This document shows, in pieces, positions 1 to 8,269 of a stretch of DNA of 64,000 bases. The first letter of the stretch is position 1. Every line of letters starts with the position of its first letter. The notes below the pieces were generated by a model. The model did no database searches, was not told the DNA's origin, and was given only the letters and a program-made list of their open reading frames with translations. Source of the stretch: Gelria sp. Kuro-4 (GTDB lineage Bacteria; Bacillota; DTU030; DUMP01); the NCBI RefSeq assembly GCF_019668485.1, contig NZ_AP024619.1, positions 1,239,001 to 1,303,000 on the forward strand. Direction: 5' to 3'. The translations under genes and the position numbers were made by a program.

Positions 1-1
1 G

Positions 2-496
2 GCGGTGTTTTCGCGCGTGGCCGCCTTCCAGTGCCTGAAGGCGGGCGGGGCAGTGGAGGTGGAGGTGCTCTCAGAAGGCGGGACCCGCGCCGTGCGGCTG
101 GAAAAGGAGCCCGGAGCGCGCTCCGGGCTCGTCTTCGATTACGACCTGGCTCCCGAGGCGTGGCAGGAGTTTTGCCGCCTTATCCGGCGGGAGCGGGCGC
201 AGCGGGTGGTGGTGGCGACTTCCGAGCTCGCGGCACCGCTGGTGGCGGCGGCCGCCGGACGCGAGAACCTTCCCTGTGAGCTCAAGCTGTTGCCGGTGCC
301 CAGCCGCTTCTTTGGCGGCAGCATCGCCTGTGCCGGGCTCCTCACGGTGGCCGATTTCCGGGCGGCCATCGGCGAGCTGGCGGCGGATCTTATTGTCCTG
401 CCCGGCATCGCCTTCGACCAAAAAGGCCGGGACCTGGTAGGGGAGCTCTACCTGGAAGCGGCGCCGGGACGGAAGGTGGCTCTGCTGGAGACCTGA
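2..496 (+). CDS. DUF512-like protein, C-terminal part (5' end off window)
   Basis: The reading frame is open from the first bases, and the first possible start (GTG at 5) has no visible ribosome site, so this is probably the tail of a longer gene. Its C-terminal half carries FFGGSIACAGLL, then an LPGIAFD segment and a closing GELYLEA, which resembles the end of DUF512 proteins (radical-SAM-associated, usually about 440 aa, pattern FGGSI.V.GLLTG...LP). Function of the family is not settled. The fragment is about 163 aa. The next gene is convergent, so no operon partner is visible. Family assignment is from remembered pattern only and is moderate. Confidence 0.5.
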   Translation, partial: AVFSRVAAFQCLKAGGAVEVEVLSEGGTRAVRLEKEPGARSGLVFDYDLAPEAWQEFCRLIRRERAQRVVVATSELAAPLVAAAAGRENLPCELKLLPVPSRFFGGSIACAGLLTVADFRAAIGELAADLIVLPGIAFDQKGRDLVGELYLEAAPGRKVALLET

Positions 497-537
497 TCCG
501 GCGGCCGGTGAGTCAGTGCACGTGGTAGGTAAGGCGA

Positions 538-1131
538 TTACACCCCGCCCTTAATTTCAGCGTATTTCCCCACCTGCGCGCAGAAGGTTTCCACCTGTGA
601 CCGGGGTAAGGCTACGGTGAGCTGCGCCTCTTCCCCGTAAGCGGAAGCGACGACCGTCCCGCCCAGGCGCCCCAGCCAGTACAGACAGCGGTCCAGGTGC
701 GGGTAGGCCACCCGCAGGCTGAGGCGGCGGGTGATCACCTTGTCGACCTGACCGGCGGCGTCGAGCGCGGCGCCGGCTGTACCGCCGTAGGCGTCGATGA
801 GGCCGCGCACTCCCAGCTTCTTGCCGCCGAAGTAGCGCGTCACCACCACCGCCGTCTGGGTGAGGTCCCGGCTGAGGAGGGCACGGAGGATGGGCTCGCC
901 GGCGGTGCCGCTCGGTTCGCCGGCGTCGCTGGCGAAGCGAATGTCACGCTCCGGGTCCACGCGGTAGGCCCAGGCGTTGTGCGTGGCCTGGCGGTGTTCC
1001 TGGCTCACCTGAGCGATAAAGGTTTTGGCTTCGGCTTCACTTTCCACCGGGCGCGCCCGCCCGATAAAGCGGGAGCGCTCGATTTTTATTTCCACCTGCG
1101 CCTCGTGGGCGCTGGTGCGGTAAGTGTCCAT
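538..1131 (-). CDS. YigZ/IMPACT family protein
   Basis: A 197-aa protein with the UPF0029/IMPACT core: an N-terminal KIERSRFIGRARPV segment, then THNAWAYR, FASDAGEPSGTAGEPIL and VVVTRYFGGKKLGVRGLI. These are the hallmark blocks of the YigZ family, and the C-terminal 60 residues fit its second small alpha/beta domain. Length is close to the usual 200-215 aa. IMPACT proteins influence translation or GCN2 signalling in eukaryotes; the bacterial role is unclear. The ATG at 1131 is read from a promoter-like site about 40 bp upstream, divergent from the opu operon. Confidence 0.9.
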   Translation of the reverse strand: MDTYRTSAHEAQVEIKIERSRFIGRARPVESEAEAKTFIAQVSQEHRQATHNAWAYRVDPERDIRFASDAGEPSGTAGEPILRALLSRDLTQTAVVVTRYFGGKKLGVRGLIDAYGGTAGAALDAAGQVDKVITRRLSLRVAYPHLDRCLYWLGRLGGTVVASAYGEEAQLTVALPRSQVETFCAQVGKYAEIKGGV

Positions 1132-1169
1132 ACGTTCAACCTCCCAGCAGCTAGGAAACGCCTGCTTTT

Positions 1170-1197
1170 ATTCTATATCAGGATCTGAGTGCGGCAA
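1170..1197 (-). promoter_or_regulatory. Probable sigma-A promoter for the YigZ gene
   Basis: On the minus strand TTGCCG (1197-1192) and TAGAAT (1175-1170) are separated by 16 bp, just upstream of the gene starting at 1131. The match is fair rather than strong. Confidence 0.45.
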
Positions 1198-1224
1198 AAG
1201 CCCTCTGCCGGGACAAGTCTCCTA

Positions 1225-1254
1225 TTGACTTCCAGGAAACTTGGACTGTATAAT
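1225..1254 (+). promoter_or_regulatory. Sigma-A promoter of the opu operon
   Basis: TTGACT and a perfect TATAAT are separated by 18 bp. Transcription would start near 1261 and leave a leader of about 115 nt before the ATPase start. The 1132-1374 gap holds this promoter and the divergent one; I see no riboswitch in it. Confidence 0.75.
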
Positions 1255-1374
1255 TAAGTTGTCGGCAACCGTGACAAGGAAGACAAGTTATGGGAGGAGC
1301 GGCAGGTGGGCAGGGCGCTGCACGGGTATTCCGGCAGGGAAGGAATACGGACTGTAAGGTGAGGGGGGAAGCCA

Positions 1375-2547
1375 GTGGTTACCTTTGAGCATGTGACCAA
1401 AACTTACAAGGGCGGCACCCAGGCGGTGCGCGATCTCAACTTGACCATCGAAAAGGGCCGGTTTGTCGTCTTAATCGGCCCGAGCGGCTGCGGCAAAACC
1501 ACGACCCTTAAGATGGTCAACCGGCTTATCGAACCCACGTCGGGCGAGATCTACCTGGAGGGGCGGAAAACAAGCACCCTCAATCTGGTGCAGATGCGGC
1601 GCAACATCGGCTACGTTATCCAGCACATCGGGCTCTTGCCTCACCTGACGGTGGCTGCCAACATCGCCTTGGTGCCGGAGCTAAAGGGCTGGCCGCGCAA
1701 AAAGCGCGAGGAACGGGTGGACGAATTGCTTGCCATGGTCGGCATGGACCCGGCCGTGTACCGTAACCGTTTTCCGGCCCAGCTTTCCGGCGGGCAGCAG
1801 CAGCGCATAGGGGTGCTCCGGGCGCTGGCGGCGGACCCGGAGCTTATTCTTATGGATGAACCCTTCGGCGCGCTGGATCCTTTGACGCGCGAGCAGCTGC
1901 AGCTTGAGTTCAAGCGCCTCAAAGAGCGGCTCAAGAAAACCATTATCTTTGTAACCCACGACATGAACGAGGCCCTGCTCCTGGCCGACCGCATCATCCT
2001 CATGAAAGACGGCGTGGTGGTCCAGGACGATACGCCGGAGGGGTTGCTGCGCCACCCGGCCAACGACTTTGTGGCCAGTTTTGTCGGTCGCGCGGCTCAG
2101 CCGCAGGCAGCTGCAGACCTCCTGGTGCGGGATGTGATGAACCCTGCACCGGTCACCATTGAGGCCGAGCGTGGCCTGGGCGAAGCCCTGAAGCGCATGC
2201 AGAAGTACAAGGTGGACAGCCTGCTGGTGCTGAGTGACGGGCGGCTCATGGGCCTGGTGCAGGCGCGCGACCTTTACCCGTACCTCCTGAAAGACGAGAC
2301 GGTGCCGGTGGCACAGGTGGCGGTGCAGGCGGCGGTTACCGTATCTCCCGACCTGCCCCTCAGTCAGGCGGCGGAGAAACTGACAGCCGGCGGGGCGTAC
2401 CTGGTGCCGGTGGTGGGCGACGATGGGCGCCTCCTGGGCGTGCTCACGCGGGCCAGCCTGGTGGGCGTGCTGCTCGACGCTTGGAACGGCGGCAGCGGTT
2501 CAACAGAAGAGAAGAAGGCAGCGGCCGGAGGAGGTGGGGCGAAGTGA
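1375..2547 (+). CDS. opuCA: Compatible-solute ABC transporter ATPase with CBS domains
   Basis: ATP-binding subunit of a glycine betaine/carnitine/choline-type importer (390 aa). Walker A GPSGCGKT lies near residue 35, the signature LSGGQQQR near 137 and Walker B ILMDEP near 158, followed by an H-loop VTHD. From about residue 245 to 370 there are two CBS units (VRDVMNPAPVTIE..., then VAQVAVQAAVTVS...). In this family they sense ionic strength or cyclic dinucleotides and gate transport. It starts at GTG after a purine-rich stretch. The last codons overlap the permease start (GTGA), so the two are translationally coupled. Substrate is inferred from family only. Confidence 0.9.
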   Translation: MVTFEHVTKTYKGGTQAVRDLNLTIEKGRFVVLIGPSGCGKTTTLKMVNRLIEPTSGEIYLEGRKTSTLNLVQMRRNIGYVIQHIGLLPHLTVAANIALVPELKGWPRKKREERVDELLAMVGMDPAVYRNRFPAQLSGGQQQRIGVLRALAADPELILMDEPFGALDPLTREQLQLEFKRLKERLKKTIIFVTHDMNEALLLADRIILMKDGVVVQDDTPEGLLRHPANDFVASFVGRAAQPQAAADLLVRDVMNPAPVTIEAERGLGEALKRMQKYKVDSLLVLSDGRLMGLVQARDLYPYLLKDETVPVAQVAVQAAVTVSPDLPLSQAAEKLTAGGAYLVPVVGDDGRLLGVLTRASLVGVLLDAWNGGSGSTEEKKAAAGGGGAK

Positions 2548-3212
2548 CGTGGATCAAAATGTGGCAGTACCTGGTGGATAATCTGCCTGAAGTGCTCCTC
2601 GCCATCCAGGAGCATGTTTTGCTGCTGGTCGTTTTTCCGGTGGCGGTGGCGGTGCTGATTGCAGTGCCGCTGGGCATTGCAGCCACCCGCTGGGCCTGGC
2701 TGGAGAGAATAGTCCTCTCGGTGGTAAACGTCATCCAGACCATCCCCAGCCTGGCTATGATGGCCCTCTTTATCCCGCTGGGCCTGGGCATCGGCAACAA
2801 GCCGGCCATTGTGGCCCTGCTCCTTTACTCGCTCCTGCCCATTCTGCGCAACACCTACACGGGGATCAAGGGCGTGGATGCGGACCTTAAGGAGGCCGCC
2901 ACCGGCATGGGCATGACGGAGTTACAGCGGCTCATCCGGGTAGAGCTGCCGCTTTCGGTGCCGGTGATCATGGCCGGGGTGCGCACGGCGGCGGTGATCG
3001 CCATCGGGACGGCGACGCTGGCGGCCATGGTGGGGGGCGGCGGGTTGGGGCGGTATATCTACCGGGGCCTGCAGCTGATGCGCGACTACCTTATCCTGGT
3101 GGGAGCGGTGCCGGCGGCGGCGCTGGCGCTGGTGGCCGACTTTATCCTGGGCCGCCTGGAACACTGGGTGACCCCGGAAGGCCTGCGGCTCTCCCGGAAA
3201 AAGTACGAGTAG
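2544..3212 (+). CDS. opuCB: Compatible-solute ABC transporter permease
   Basis: A 222-aa integral membrane protein with about five to six hydrophobic helices and the EAA-type cytoplasmic loop (DLKEAATGMGMTELQ, about residue 115), typical of OpuCB/ProW permeases. I chose the GTG at 2544, which overlaps the ATPase stop and sits behind GGAGGTGGGG; a longer in-frame extension upstream lies inside the ATPase gene. Canonical OpuC systems have two permease genes (CB and CD). Only one is present here, so it would have to work as a homodimer. Confidence 0.9.
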   Translation: MTWIKMWQYLVDNLPEVLLAIQEHVLLLVVFPVAVAVLIAVPLGIAATRWAWLERIVLSVVNVIQTIPSLAMMALFIPLGLGIGNKPAIVALLLYSLLPILRNTYTGIKGVDADLKEAATGMGMTELQRLIRVELPLSVPVIMAGVRTAAVIAIGTATLAAMVGGGGLGRYIYRGLQLMRDYLILVGAVPAAALALVADFILGRLEHWVTPEGLRLSRKKYE

Positions 3213-3301
3213 ACCGCGGCGCCGCGCTCGCACGAACGGAGGACGGAAGGGGTAAATGGTACACCTTCTTGATCACGGCCACGGGAAGGAGGAGAAACTG
3301 C

Positions 3302-4255
3302 ATGCGGAAAAAGAGGTTTCCAGCGGTACTGGCGCTCGTTGTTGTCCTCACCCTGCTTGCCACCGGTTGCGCGGGCGGCGGGCAGGCGCCAGAGGCACCG
3401 GGCGGGCGGGCGGCCAACAAGCCGGGTGATGGCTCGACCTTGCGCATCGGCTCGCAGGGCTACGCCGAAGTGGAGATCCAGGGTGAGATCGCCAAGGCGC
3501 TCATCGAGGCTAAAACCAACCACAAGGTGGAGCACGTCAAGAACCTGGGCAGCGCCATGGCCCTGCATGAGGCGATGGTCAACGGCGATCTGGACATGGC
3601 GATTTCGTTCACCGGGACCTTGTTCCTGGGGCTGCTCCGGCAGAAGCTGACACCCGAGTGGCGTAATCCCGATAAGGTCTGGCAGTACGTGCACGATGAG
3701 ATGCTGAAGAAGTACGGCGTCTACACCTTCCCTGCCTATGGCTACAACAACGTCTACGCCATTGCCGTACCCAAGGCAACGGCGGAAAAGCTGAACCTGA
3801 AGAAGGTGAGCGACCTTAAGCCTTACGCCCAGGACATGGTGCTGGCCACCGATACCACGTGGCAGGATTACCCCGGCCAAGGGTATAAGGAGTTTCAGGA
3901 GCTGTACGGCTTCAAATTCAAGGACGCGCTGCCCATGGATTTCGGGCTCATGTACCGCGCCGTGAGGAGTGGGGAAGTCGATGCCGTCTGTACCTATTCC
4001 ACGGACGGCCGCAACATCTCGCACAACCTGGTGATCCTGGAGGACGATAAGGGGTTTAACCCGCCCTATTACGGCATCCTGGTGGCGCGCAATGACATGC
4101 TGGAGAAGTACCCGGAGGTCAAGGAGGCGCTGAAGCCCCTGGGCGGACTGATGGATACGGAAACGATGACCAAGCTCAACGCCAGGGTGGATGTGGACGA
4201 AGAGGAGCCGGCCAAGGTGGCGCGCGACTTCCTTAAGGAGAAGGGGTTGCTGTAG
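3302..4255 (+). CDS. opuCC: Glycine betaine-type substrate-binding lipoprotein
   Basis: A 317-aa extracytoplasmic receptor. The signal peptide ends in a lipobox (LLATGC, Cys23), so it is anchored to the membrane as a lipoprotein. The mature part starts with LRIGSQGYAEVEIQGEIAKA and has the QbsA/OpuAC-type fold elements, including FTGT and TYSTDGR. The ATG at 3302 follows AGGAGGAG; an upstream in-frame ATG lacks a ribosome site. It ends the opu operon and a strong hairpin follows about 110 bp later. Ligand could be glycine betaine, choline or another osmolyte. Confidence 0.88.
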   Translation: MRKKRFPAVLALVVVLTLLATGCAGGGQAPEAPGGRAANKPGDGSTLRIGSQGYAEVEIQGEIAKALIEAKTNHKVEHVKNLGSAMALHEAMVNGDLDMAISFTGTLFLGLLRQKLTPEWRNPDKVWQYVHDEMLKKYGVYTFPAYGYNNVYAIAVPKATAEKLNLKKVSDLKPYAQDMVLATDTTWQDYPGQGYKEFQELYGFKFKDALPMDFGLMYRAVRSGEVDAVCTYSTDGRNISHNLVILEDDKGFNPPYYGILVARNDMLEKYPEVKEALKPLGGLMDTETMTKLNARVDVDEEEPAKVARDFLKEKGLL

Positions 4256-4366
4256 AGGCTCGGTTCAGCGAACCCCGACCGGCCCCTGGAGGTCGGGCGC
4301 CGAAAAGGAGCACCGCCGGTGTTGGGTACTGCTTCACAGCGGGGGGCTGGGATAGAAAGCGCGGTG

Positions 4367-4400
4367 GCGGGGGACCGGTGCGCAGGCACCGGTCCCCCGC
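4367..4400 (+). terminator. Strong hairpin after the opu operon
   Basis: A perfect 15-bp G+C-rich stem (4367-4381 with 4386-4400) and a 4-nt loop. There is only a short T-containing tail, so termination is likely but not of the classic U-run type. The stem is symmetrical. Confidence 0.6.
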
Positions 4401-4432
4401 TCTGTTAGGACGGGGCGGTCAAGGGCTGCTCG

Positions 4433-4461
4433 TTGACGGCATTTGGACAATGTGGTAGCAT
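4433..4461 (+). promoter_or_regulatory. Sigma-A promoter of the LOR/SDH-IreB-MurA operon
   Basis: TTGACG (4433-4438) and TAGCAT (4456-4461) with 17-bp spacing, about 35 bp before the first start codon. It is the only clear promoter upstream of the four closely packed genes that follow. Confidence 0.6.
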
Positions 4462-4495
4462 GAGTGAAGGTAAAAGATAAGGGAGACAGGTTAAG

Positions 4496-5737
4496 GTGCA
4501 ACGGCGGATAATAGAGCTTAAAGGACATATCCTGGATTCCCATATTCTGCCACGCGTCCTCGATGCCATCGTCGAGCAGGGCGGCGATTTCAGCATCGAG
4601 CACATCAGCATCGGCAAGACCAACACCGACCCCAGTTACGCGCGGCTGGCCGTCGCCGCGGCCGACGAGGGCGTTTGGGAGCAGGTTTGGGAAGCGATTC
4701 AGCCCCTGGGGGCGGTACTACTTACGGAAAAGGAGGCGGAACTTAAGCCGGCGCCGCAGGACGGTGTTTTCCCGGACAACTTTTACACCACCACCAACCT
4801 GGAGACGCGCGTGCGCCTGGCCGGCGGCTGGGTACCCGTCGAAGGGATGGAGATGGATTGCGGCATTCGCGTGGATCCGCCGGCGGGCCGGGCGGTTTGC
4901 GTACCCATCCACCAGGTGCGCCGCGGCGACCTGATCGTGGTGGGGAACGAGGGGGTGCAGGTGACGCCTCTGGAGCGGCCGCGGCAGCGCGAGGTCTTCA
5001 GCTTTATGGGTAGCGCCGTCTCCAGCGAACGGCCGAAGGGCCTGGTAATTGCCGGTATTGCCCGGGAAATGCGGGCCGTGCGCCGGCGCGGCGGTAAGAT
5101 TCTGGTGGTACTGGGGCCGGCCGTCATCCACACGGGAGCGGGGCAGTACCTGGAGCGCTTGATCCGCGCCGGGTTTGTGCAAACCCTGTTTGCCGGTAAC
5201 GCGGTGGCCACGCATGACATTGAAAGCGCCCTGTACGGTACCTCCCTCGGGGTTTCCCTGGCCAGCGGCGAAGCCGTTCCCGAGGGGCACTCGCACCACC
5301 TGCGGGCGATCAACGCCATTCGGGGTGCCGGCGGCATCCGGCCGGCGGTCGCGAGCGGCCTCCTAACAAAAGGCGTTATGTATACTGCTGTGCAGACGGG
5401 TGTAGATTATGTGCTGGCGGGCTCCATCCGCGACGACGGGCCGCTTCCTGATGTTATCAGCGACACGCTGGCGGCGCAGGAGGCCATGCGGGCGCTGCTG
5501 CCCGGCACGGAGCTGGCCTTAATGCTGGGGACGATGCTCCACTCCATCGCCGTCGGGAACCTGCTGCCAGCCCGGGTGCGCCTCGTCTGCGTGGACATCA
5601 ATCCGGCGGTGGTGACGAAACTGGTGGACCGCGGGAGTTTCCAGGCGGTGGGCGTGGTGAGCGATGTGGAGTGGTTCTTAAGGCAACTGGCCTTTGAGCT
5701 GTTGGACAAAAAAGAACACCTGGCGAAGGGGGTTTGA
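4496..5737 (+). CDS. LOR/SDH-type (TIGR00300) protein, possible ornithine cyclodeaminase/arginine-metabolism enzyme
   Basis: A 413-aa protein starting at GTG behind GGGAGA. The N-terminal 100 residues (ELKGHILDSHILPRVLD...) match the LOR/SDH bifunctional-enzyme conserved domain. The remainder (from VFPDNFYTTTNLETRV) contains a Rossmann-like region and matches the TIGR00300 family. Members in archaea have been described as an ornithine cyclodeaminase unrelated to the mu-crystallin type, and cyanobacterial homologues act in arginine/ornithine turnover. Substrate here is not proven. It overlaps or abuts the next gene and is followed by IreB and MurA, an unusual setting. Confidence 0.8.
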   Translation: MQRRIIELKGHILDSHILPRVLDAIVEQGGDFSIEHISIGKTNTDPSYARLAVAAADEGVWEQVWEAIQPLGAVLLTEKEAELKPAPQDGVFPDNFYTTTNLETRVRLAGGWVPVEGMEMDCGIRVDPPAGRAVCVPIHQVRRGDLIVVGNEGVQVTPLERPRQREVFSFMGSAVSSERPKGLVIAGIAREMRAVRRRGGKILVVLGPAVIHTGAGQYLERLIRAGFVQTLFAGNAVATHDIESALYGTSLGVSLASGEAVPEGHSHHLRAINAIRGAGGIRPAVASGLLTKGVMYTAVQTGVDYVLAGSIRDDGPLPDVISDTLAAQEAMRALLPGTELALMLGTMLHSIAVGNLLPARVRLVCVDINPAVVTKLVDRGSFQAVGVVSDVEWFLRQLAFELLDKKEHLAKGV

Positions 5738-5739
5738 AG

Positions 5740-6372
5740 TTGGCACCGCACAAGAGCCTGGGGGTCCTTTCCCGTTACGAGCAGATTGCCCTCGACATTG
5801 CGGCGCGCATCCTGCGCGACGAGTACAAGGTAGGCGATAAGATCTTCGGCCGCTCTACCCTGGCCGGCCGTTACAAGGTTTCACCGGAAACCATCCGCCG
5901 GGCGGTTTCGCTCCTGGAGGACGCCGGCGTGGTGGAGACGGCGGCGGGCATGGGTGTCATCATCAAGTCCAAGAAGGCGGCGGAATCATATTTTCACCAG
6001 TTCCGCGGCCAGCAGGCCCTGGCCGACCTGCAGGAGAAATTGAGCCAGCTTTTTGTGGAAAAGCAGCGCTTGGACGAGGAGATCGAGACCACCACCCGGC
6101 AGATGGTGAACTACCTGTGGGGGATGCTGAACAACCTGCAGTACCTGGAGAAGGTGGAAATCCCGGAGAACTCCTGGCTGGTGGGGCAGTCGCTCTCTTC
6201 CAGCCGGCTGCGCTCGGAGACAGGGGCCACGGTGGTGGCCATTGAGCGCGACGGCAAAGAGTACTATTCCCCCTCCTCCGAGATGGCCTTTCAAGCCGGC
6301 GACCTGCTGCACGTGGTAGGGACGGTGGAGGCTAAAGGGTTGCTGCGCCGGCTGGTGGAACGGGAGGGCTAG
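5740..6372 (+). CDS. GntR-type regulator with C-terminal RCK (TrkA-C) domain
   Basis: About 210 aa. Residues 10-75 form a GntR winged helix (YEQIALDIAARILRDEYKVG..., STLAGRYKVSPETIRRAV). A coiled-coil-like stretch (about 85-125) follows, then a TrkA-C/RCK_C domain from VEIPENSWLVGQSL to the end. RCK_C domains bind small ligands such as cyclic di-AMP in some proteins, so a nucleotide- or ion-responsive regulator is plausible. TTG codons at 5734 and 5740 are both possible; 5740 has better spacing from GAAGGGGG. It is packed between the LOR/SDH gene and ireB. Confidence 0.8.
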   Translation: MAPHKSLGVLSRYEQIALDIAARILRDEYKVGDKIFGRSTLAGRYKVSPETIRRAVSLLEDAGVVETAAGMGVIIKSKKAAESYFHQFRGQQALADLQEKLSQLFVEKQRLDEEIETTTRQMVNYLWGMLNNLQYLEKVEIPENSWLVGQSLSSSRLRSETGATVVAIERDGKEYYSPSSEMAFQAGDLLHVVGTVEAKGLLRRLVEREG

Positions 6373-6374
6373 AA

Positions 6375-6668
6375 GTGGCAGCCAAGGATGACCGGCAGGA
6401 TACGATGCTCTTCTCTCCCCCTGCCCCGGAGAGTCCGGCGCGCGCTGTTCTCCTGGCGGTGGGGGCGGCGCTGGAGGAGCGGGGTTACGACCCGGTGGAC
6501 CAGCTGGTGGGCTATCTGCTCTCCGGTGACCCCACCTACATCACCAGCTACGGCAACGCGCGCAGCCTGATCCGCGGCCTGGGCCGGGAAGAACTGCTGG
6601 AGGAAATTGTGCGCGGCTATCTGGCGGCGGTGAAAGGGGGGCACGGCGGTGGAAAAGCTGGTGATTGA
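6375..6668 (+). CDS. ireB: IreB/ReoM family regulatory phosphoprotein (UPF0297)
   Basis: A 97-aa protein with the family core ALEERGYDPVDQLVGYLLSG, then DPTYITSYGNARSLIR and EELLEEIVRGYL. The threonine phosphorylated by the PASTA kinase in ReoM/IreB (in a DQTM context) has an equivalent here, Thr10 in QDTM. In Listeria and Enterococcus these proteins act downstream of the PrkA/IreK kinase, and ReoM controls ClpCP-dependent degradation of MurA. Start is GTG behind GGGAGGG. The 3' end overlaps the murA start by 20 nt, which couples the regulator to its reported target. The common neighbours ruvX and alaS are absent. Confidence 0.9.
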   Translation: MAAKDDRQDTMLFSPPAPESPARAVLLAVGAALEERGYDPVDQLVGYLLSGDPTYITSYGNARSLIRGLGREELLEEIVRGYLAAVKGGHGGGKAGD

Positions 6669-7905
6669 GGGCGGGCGCGCCCTAAACGGGTCCATCGTCG
6701 CGAGCGGGGCGAAGAACAGCGCCCTGCCGCTCCTCGTCGCAGCGGCCCTTGCCGAAGAGGAGTCCCTCCTGGAGAACGTCCCGCACGACACCGATGTGGA
6801 CGTGATGTGCGCTATTCTTAAGGCCCTGGGAGCCAGCGTGCGCGCCGACGGCCCCGGGCGCCTGCGGGTGAGCGGTGCCGGCCTGACGCAGGCGCAGGCT
6901 CCGTACGAGCTGGTGCGCCGGATGCGGGCTTCTTTTTATGTTGCCGGCCTCCTCCTGGGGCGCCTGGGACGGGCGGTGGTCGCCCTGCCGGGCGGCTGCT
7001 CCATCGGCTCGCGGCCGGTGGATTACCACATCAAGGGCTTTGAGGCCCTGGGGGCGAAGGTCTCCCTGGAGCACGGCTTCATGAAAGCTGAAGCACCGCG
7101 CCTCACAGGCTCCAAGTACTATGTCAGCCGCGCCAGCGTAGGGGCCACCATCAACACCATGCTGGCCGCGGTCCTGGCCAAGGGAACCACTATCCTGGAG
7201 AATGCCGCCCGCGAGCCGGAAGTGGTGGACGTGGCTAACTTTCTCAACACCATGGGGGCGCGGATTAAGGGCGCAGGCATGGATGTCATCCGTATTGAAG
7301 GCGTCAAGAAGCTTCATGGGGCCGAGCATGAGATTATCCCCGACCGGATTGAGGCCGGTTCCTACCTTATCCTGGGCGCCATGACCGGGGGTGAGGTGAC
7401 GGTGGTGAATGCCATGGGCGAACACCTCCGGGCGCTCCTATCCAGCCTGGAGGCCATCGGCGTGGCCGTTGAAGAGACCACCACGGCCGTTCGTGTAAAG
7501 AAAAAGGAGCCCCTGGCTCCTCTTAATGTAGTCACCCAGCCCTATCCGGGCTTTCCCACCGACCTACAGGCACCTTTGGCGGTGCTCCTCACCCAGGCCG
7601 ATGGCGTGAGCACCCTGCGCGAGACCATCTTTGACGGCCGCTTCAAGTACGTGGACGAGCTCCGGCGCATGGGTGCGGACGTCAAGGTGGAACGGGACAC
7701 GGCCATCATTACCGGGCCGGCCAAGCTAACCGGGGCCCCGGTGGAGGCCACGGACCTCCGGGGCGGCATGGCGCTGGTGATTGCCGCGCTGGCGGCCGAG
7801 GGGCGCAGCGAGGTCAGCGGCCTCGAGCACATCGACCGCGGTTATGAGCACCTCTCCGCCAAGCTGCAGGCCCTGGGGGCCAAGGTGGAGCGGATCAGGG
7901 TGTAA
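6649..7905 (+). CDS. murA: UDP-N-acetylglucosamine 1-carboxyvinyltransferase
   Basis: A 418-aa enzyme that adds the enolpyruvyl group of PEP to UDP-GlcNAc, the first committed step of peptidoglycan synthesis in the cytoplasm. The N-terminal [20 protein letters not shown] and the active-site loop [16 protein letters not shown] are present. The loop cysteine, alkylated by fosfomycin in most bacteria, is kept. Inverse repeats of the EPSP-synthase fold fill the whole length. It starts at GTG inside ireB, with its ribosome site (AAAGGGGGG) also inside ireB. It looks like the last gene of the operon starting at 4496; the next gene is on the other strand. Confidence 0.96.
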   Translation: MEKLVIEGGRALNGSIVASGAKNSALPLLVAAALAEEESLLENVPHDTDVDVMCAILKALGASVRADGPGRLRVSGAGLTQAQAPYELVRRMRASFYVAGLLLGRLGRAVVALPGGCSIGSRPVDYHIKGFEALGAKVSLEHGFMKAEAPRLTGSKYYVSRASVGATINTMLAAVLAKGTTILENAAREPEVVDVANFLNTMGARIKGAGMDVIRIEGVKKLHGAEHEIIPDRIEAGSYLILGAMTGGEVTVVNAMGEHLRALLSSLEAIGVAVEETTTAVRVKKKEPLAPLNVVTQPYPGFPTDLQAPLAVLLTQADGVSTLRETIFDGRFKYVDELRRMGADVKVERDTAIITGPAKLTGAPVEATDLRGGMALVIAALAAEGRSEVSGLEHIDRGYEHLSAKLQALGAKVERIRV

Positions 7906-7916
7906 GGCCGGCACCG

Positions 7917-8162
7917 CTAACGCAGCGAAAGGCTGGCGGCGGTGACGCCGGGGAGCCGGCGCAGGTCGGCCGCCACGGCCTCGGCGCGCGCCTGATCGGC
8001 GGCCAGGGTGAGGGTGATGATCCCATTTTCCTTGTCGCCGTCGGGGAGTCCGGCCCGGCTTAAAATGGCGTCGCCGTGGCGCGTCAGCACTTCCTGCACC
8101 TGAGGACCGAGCTCTGCCCGGTGGGGGACGAGAATCCCCACTACGCTGATGTGTTGGTACAT
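7917..8162 (-). CDS. TM1266-type small regulator (ACT-like)
   Basis: An 81-aa protein beginning MYQHISVVGILV with GLPDGDKENGIITLTL, matching the TM1266 family often called iron-only hydrogenase system putative regulator, a small ferredoxin-like/ACT-like fold. The start at 8162 is set by GGGAGGTGATG immediately upstream; a longer frame has no support. In many Clostridia such genes sit near HydE/F/G, but no hydrogenase gene is in this window. It is convergent with murA, and its 5' end is about 100 bp from the divergent hydrolase gene. Confidence 0.8.
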   Translation of the reverse strand: MYQHISVVGILVPHRAELGPQVQEVLTRHGDAILSRAGLPDGDKENGIITLTLAADQARAEAVAADLRRLPGVTAASLSLR

Positions 8163-8269
8163 GCCATCACCTCCCGCAGCTCTGTTTTCCATTGTACACC
8201 GGGAAAGAGGCAGGACAGGTCGGAGCCCAAGCAGCGCGCGCCGCAAAAGGAGTAAAGGAGAGTCGGTTA

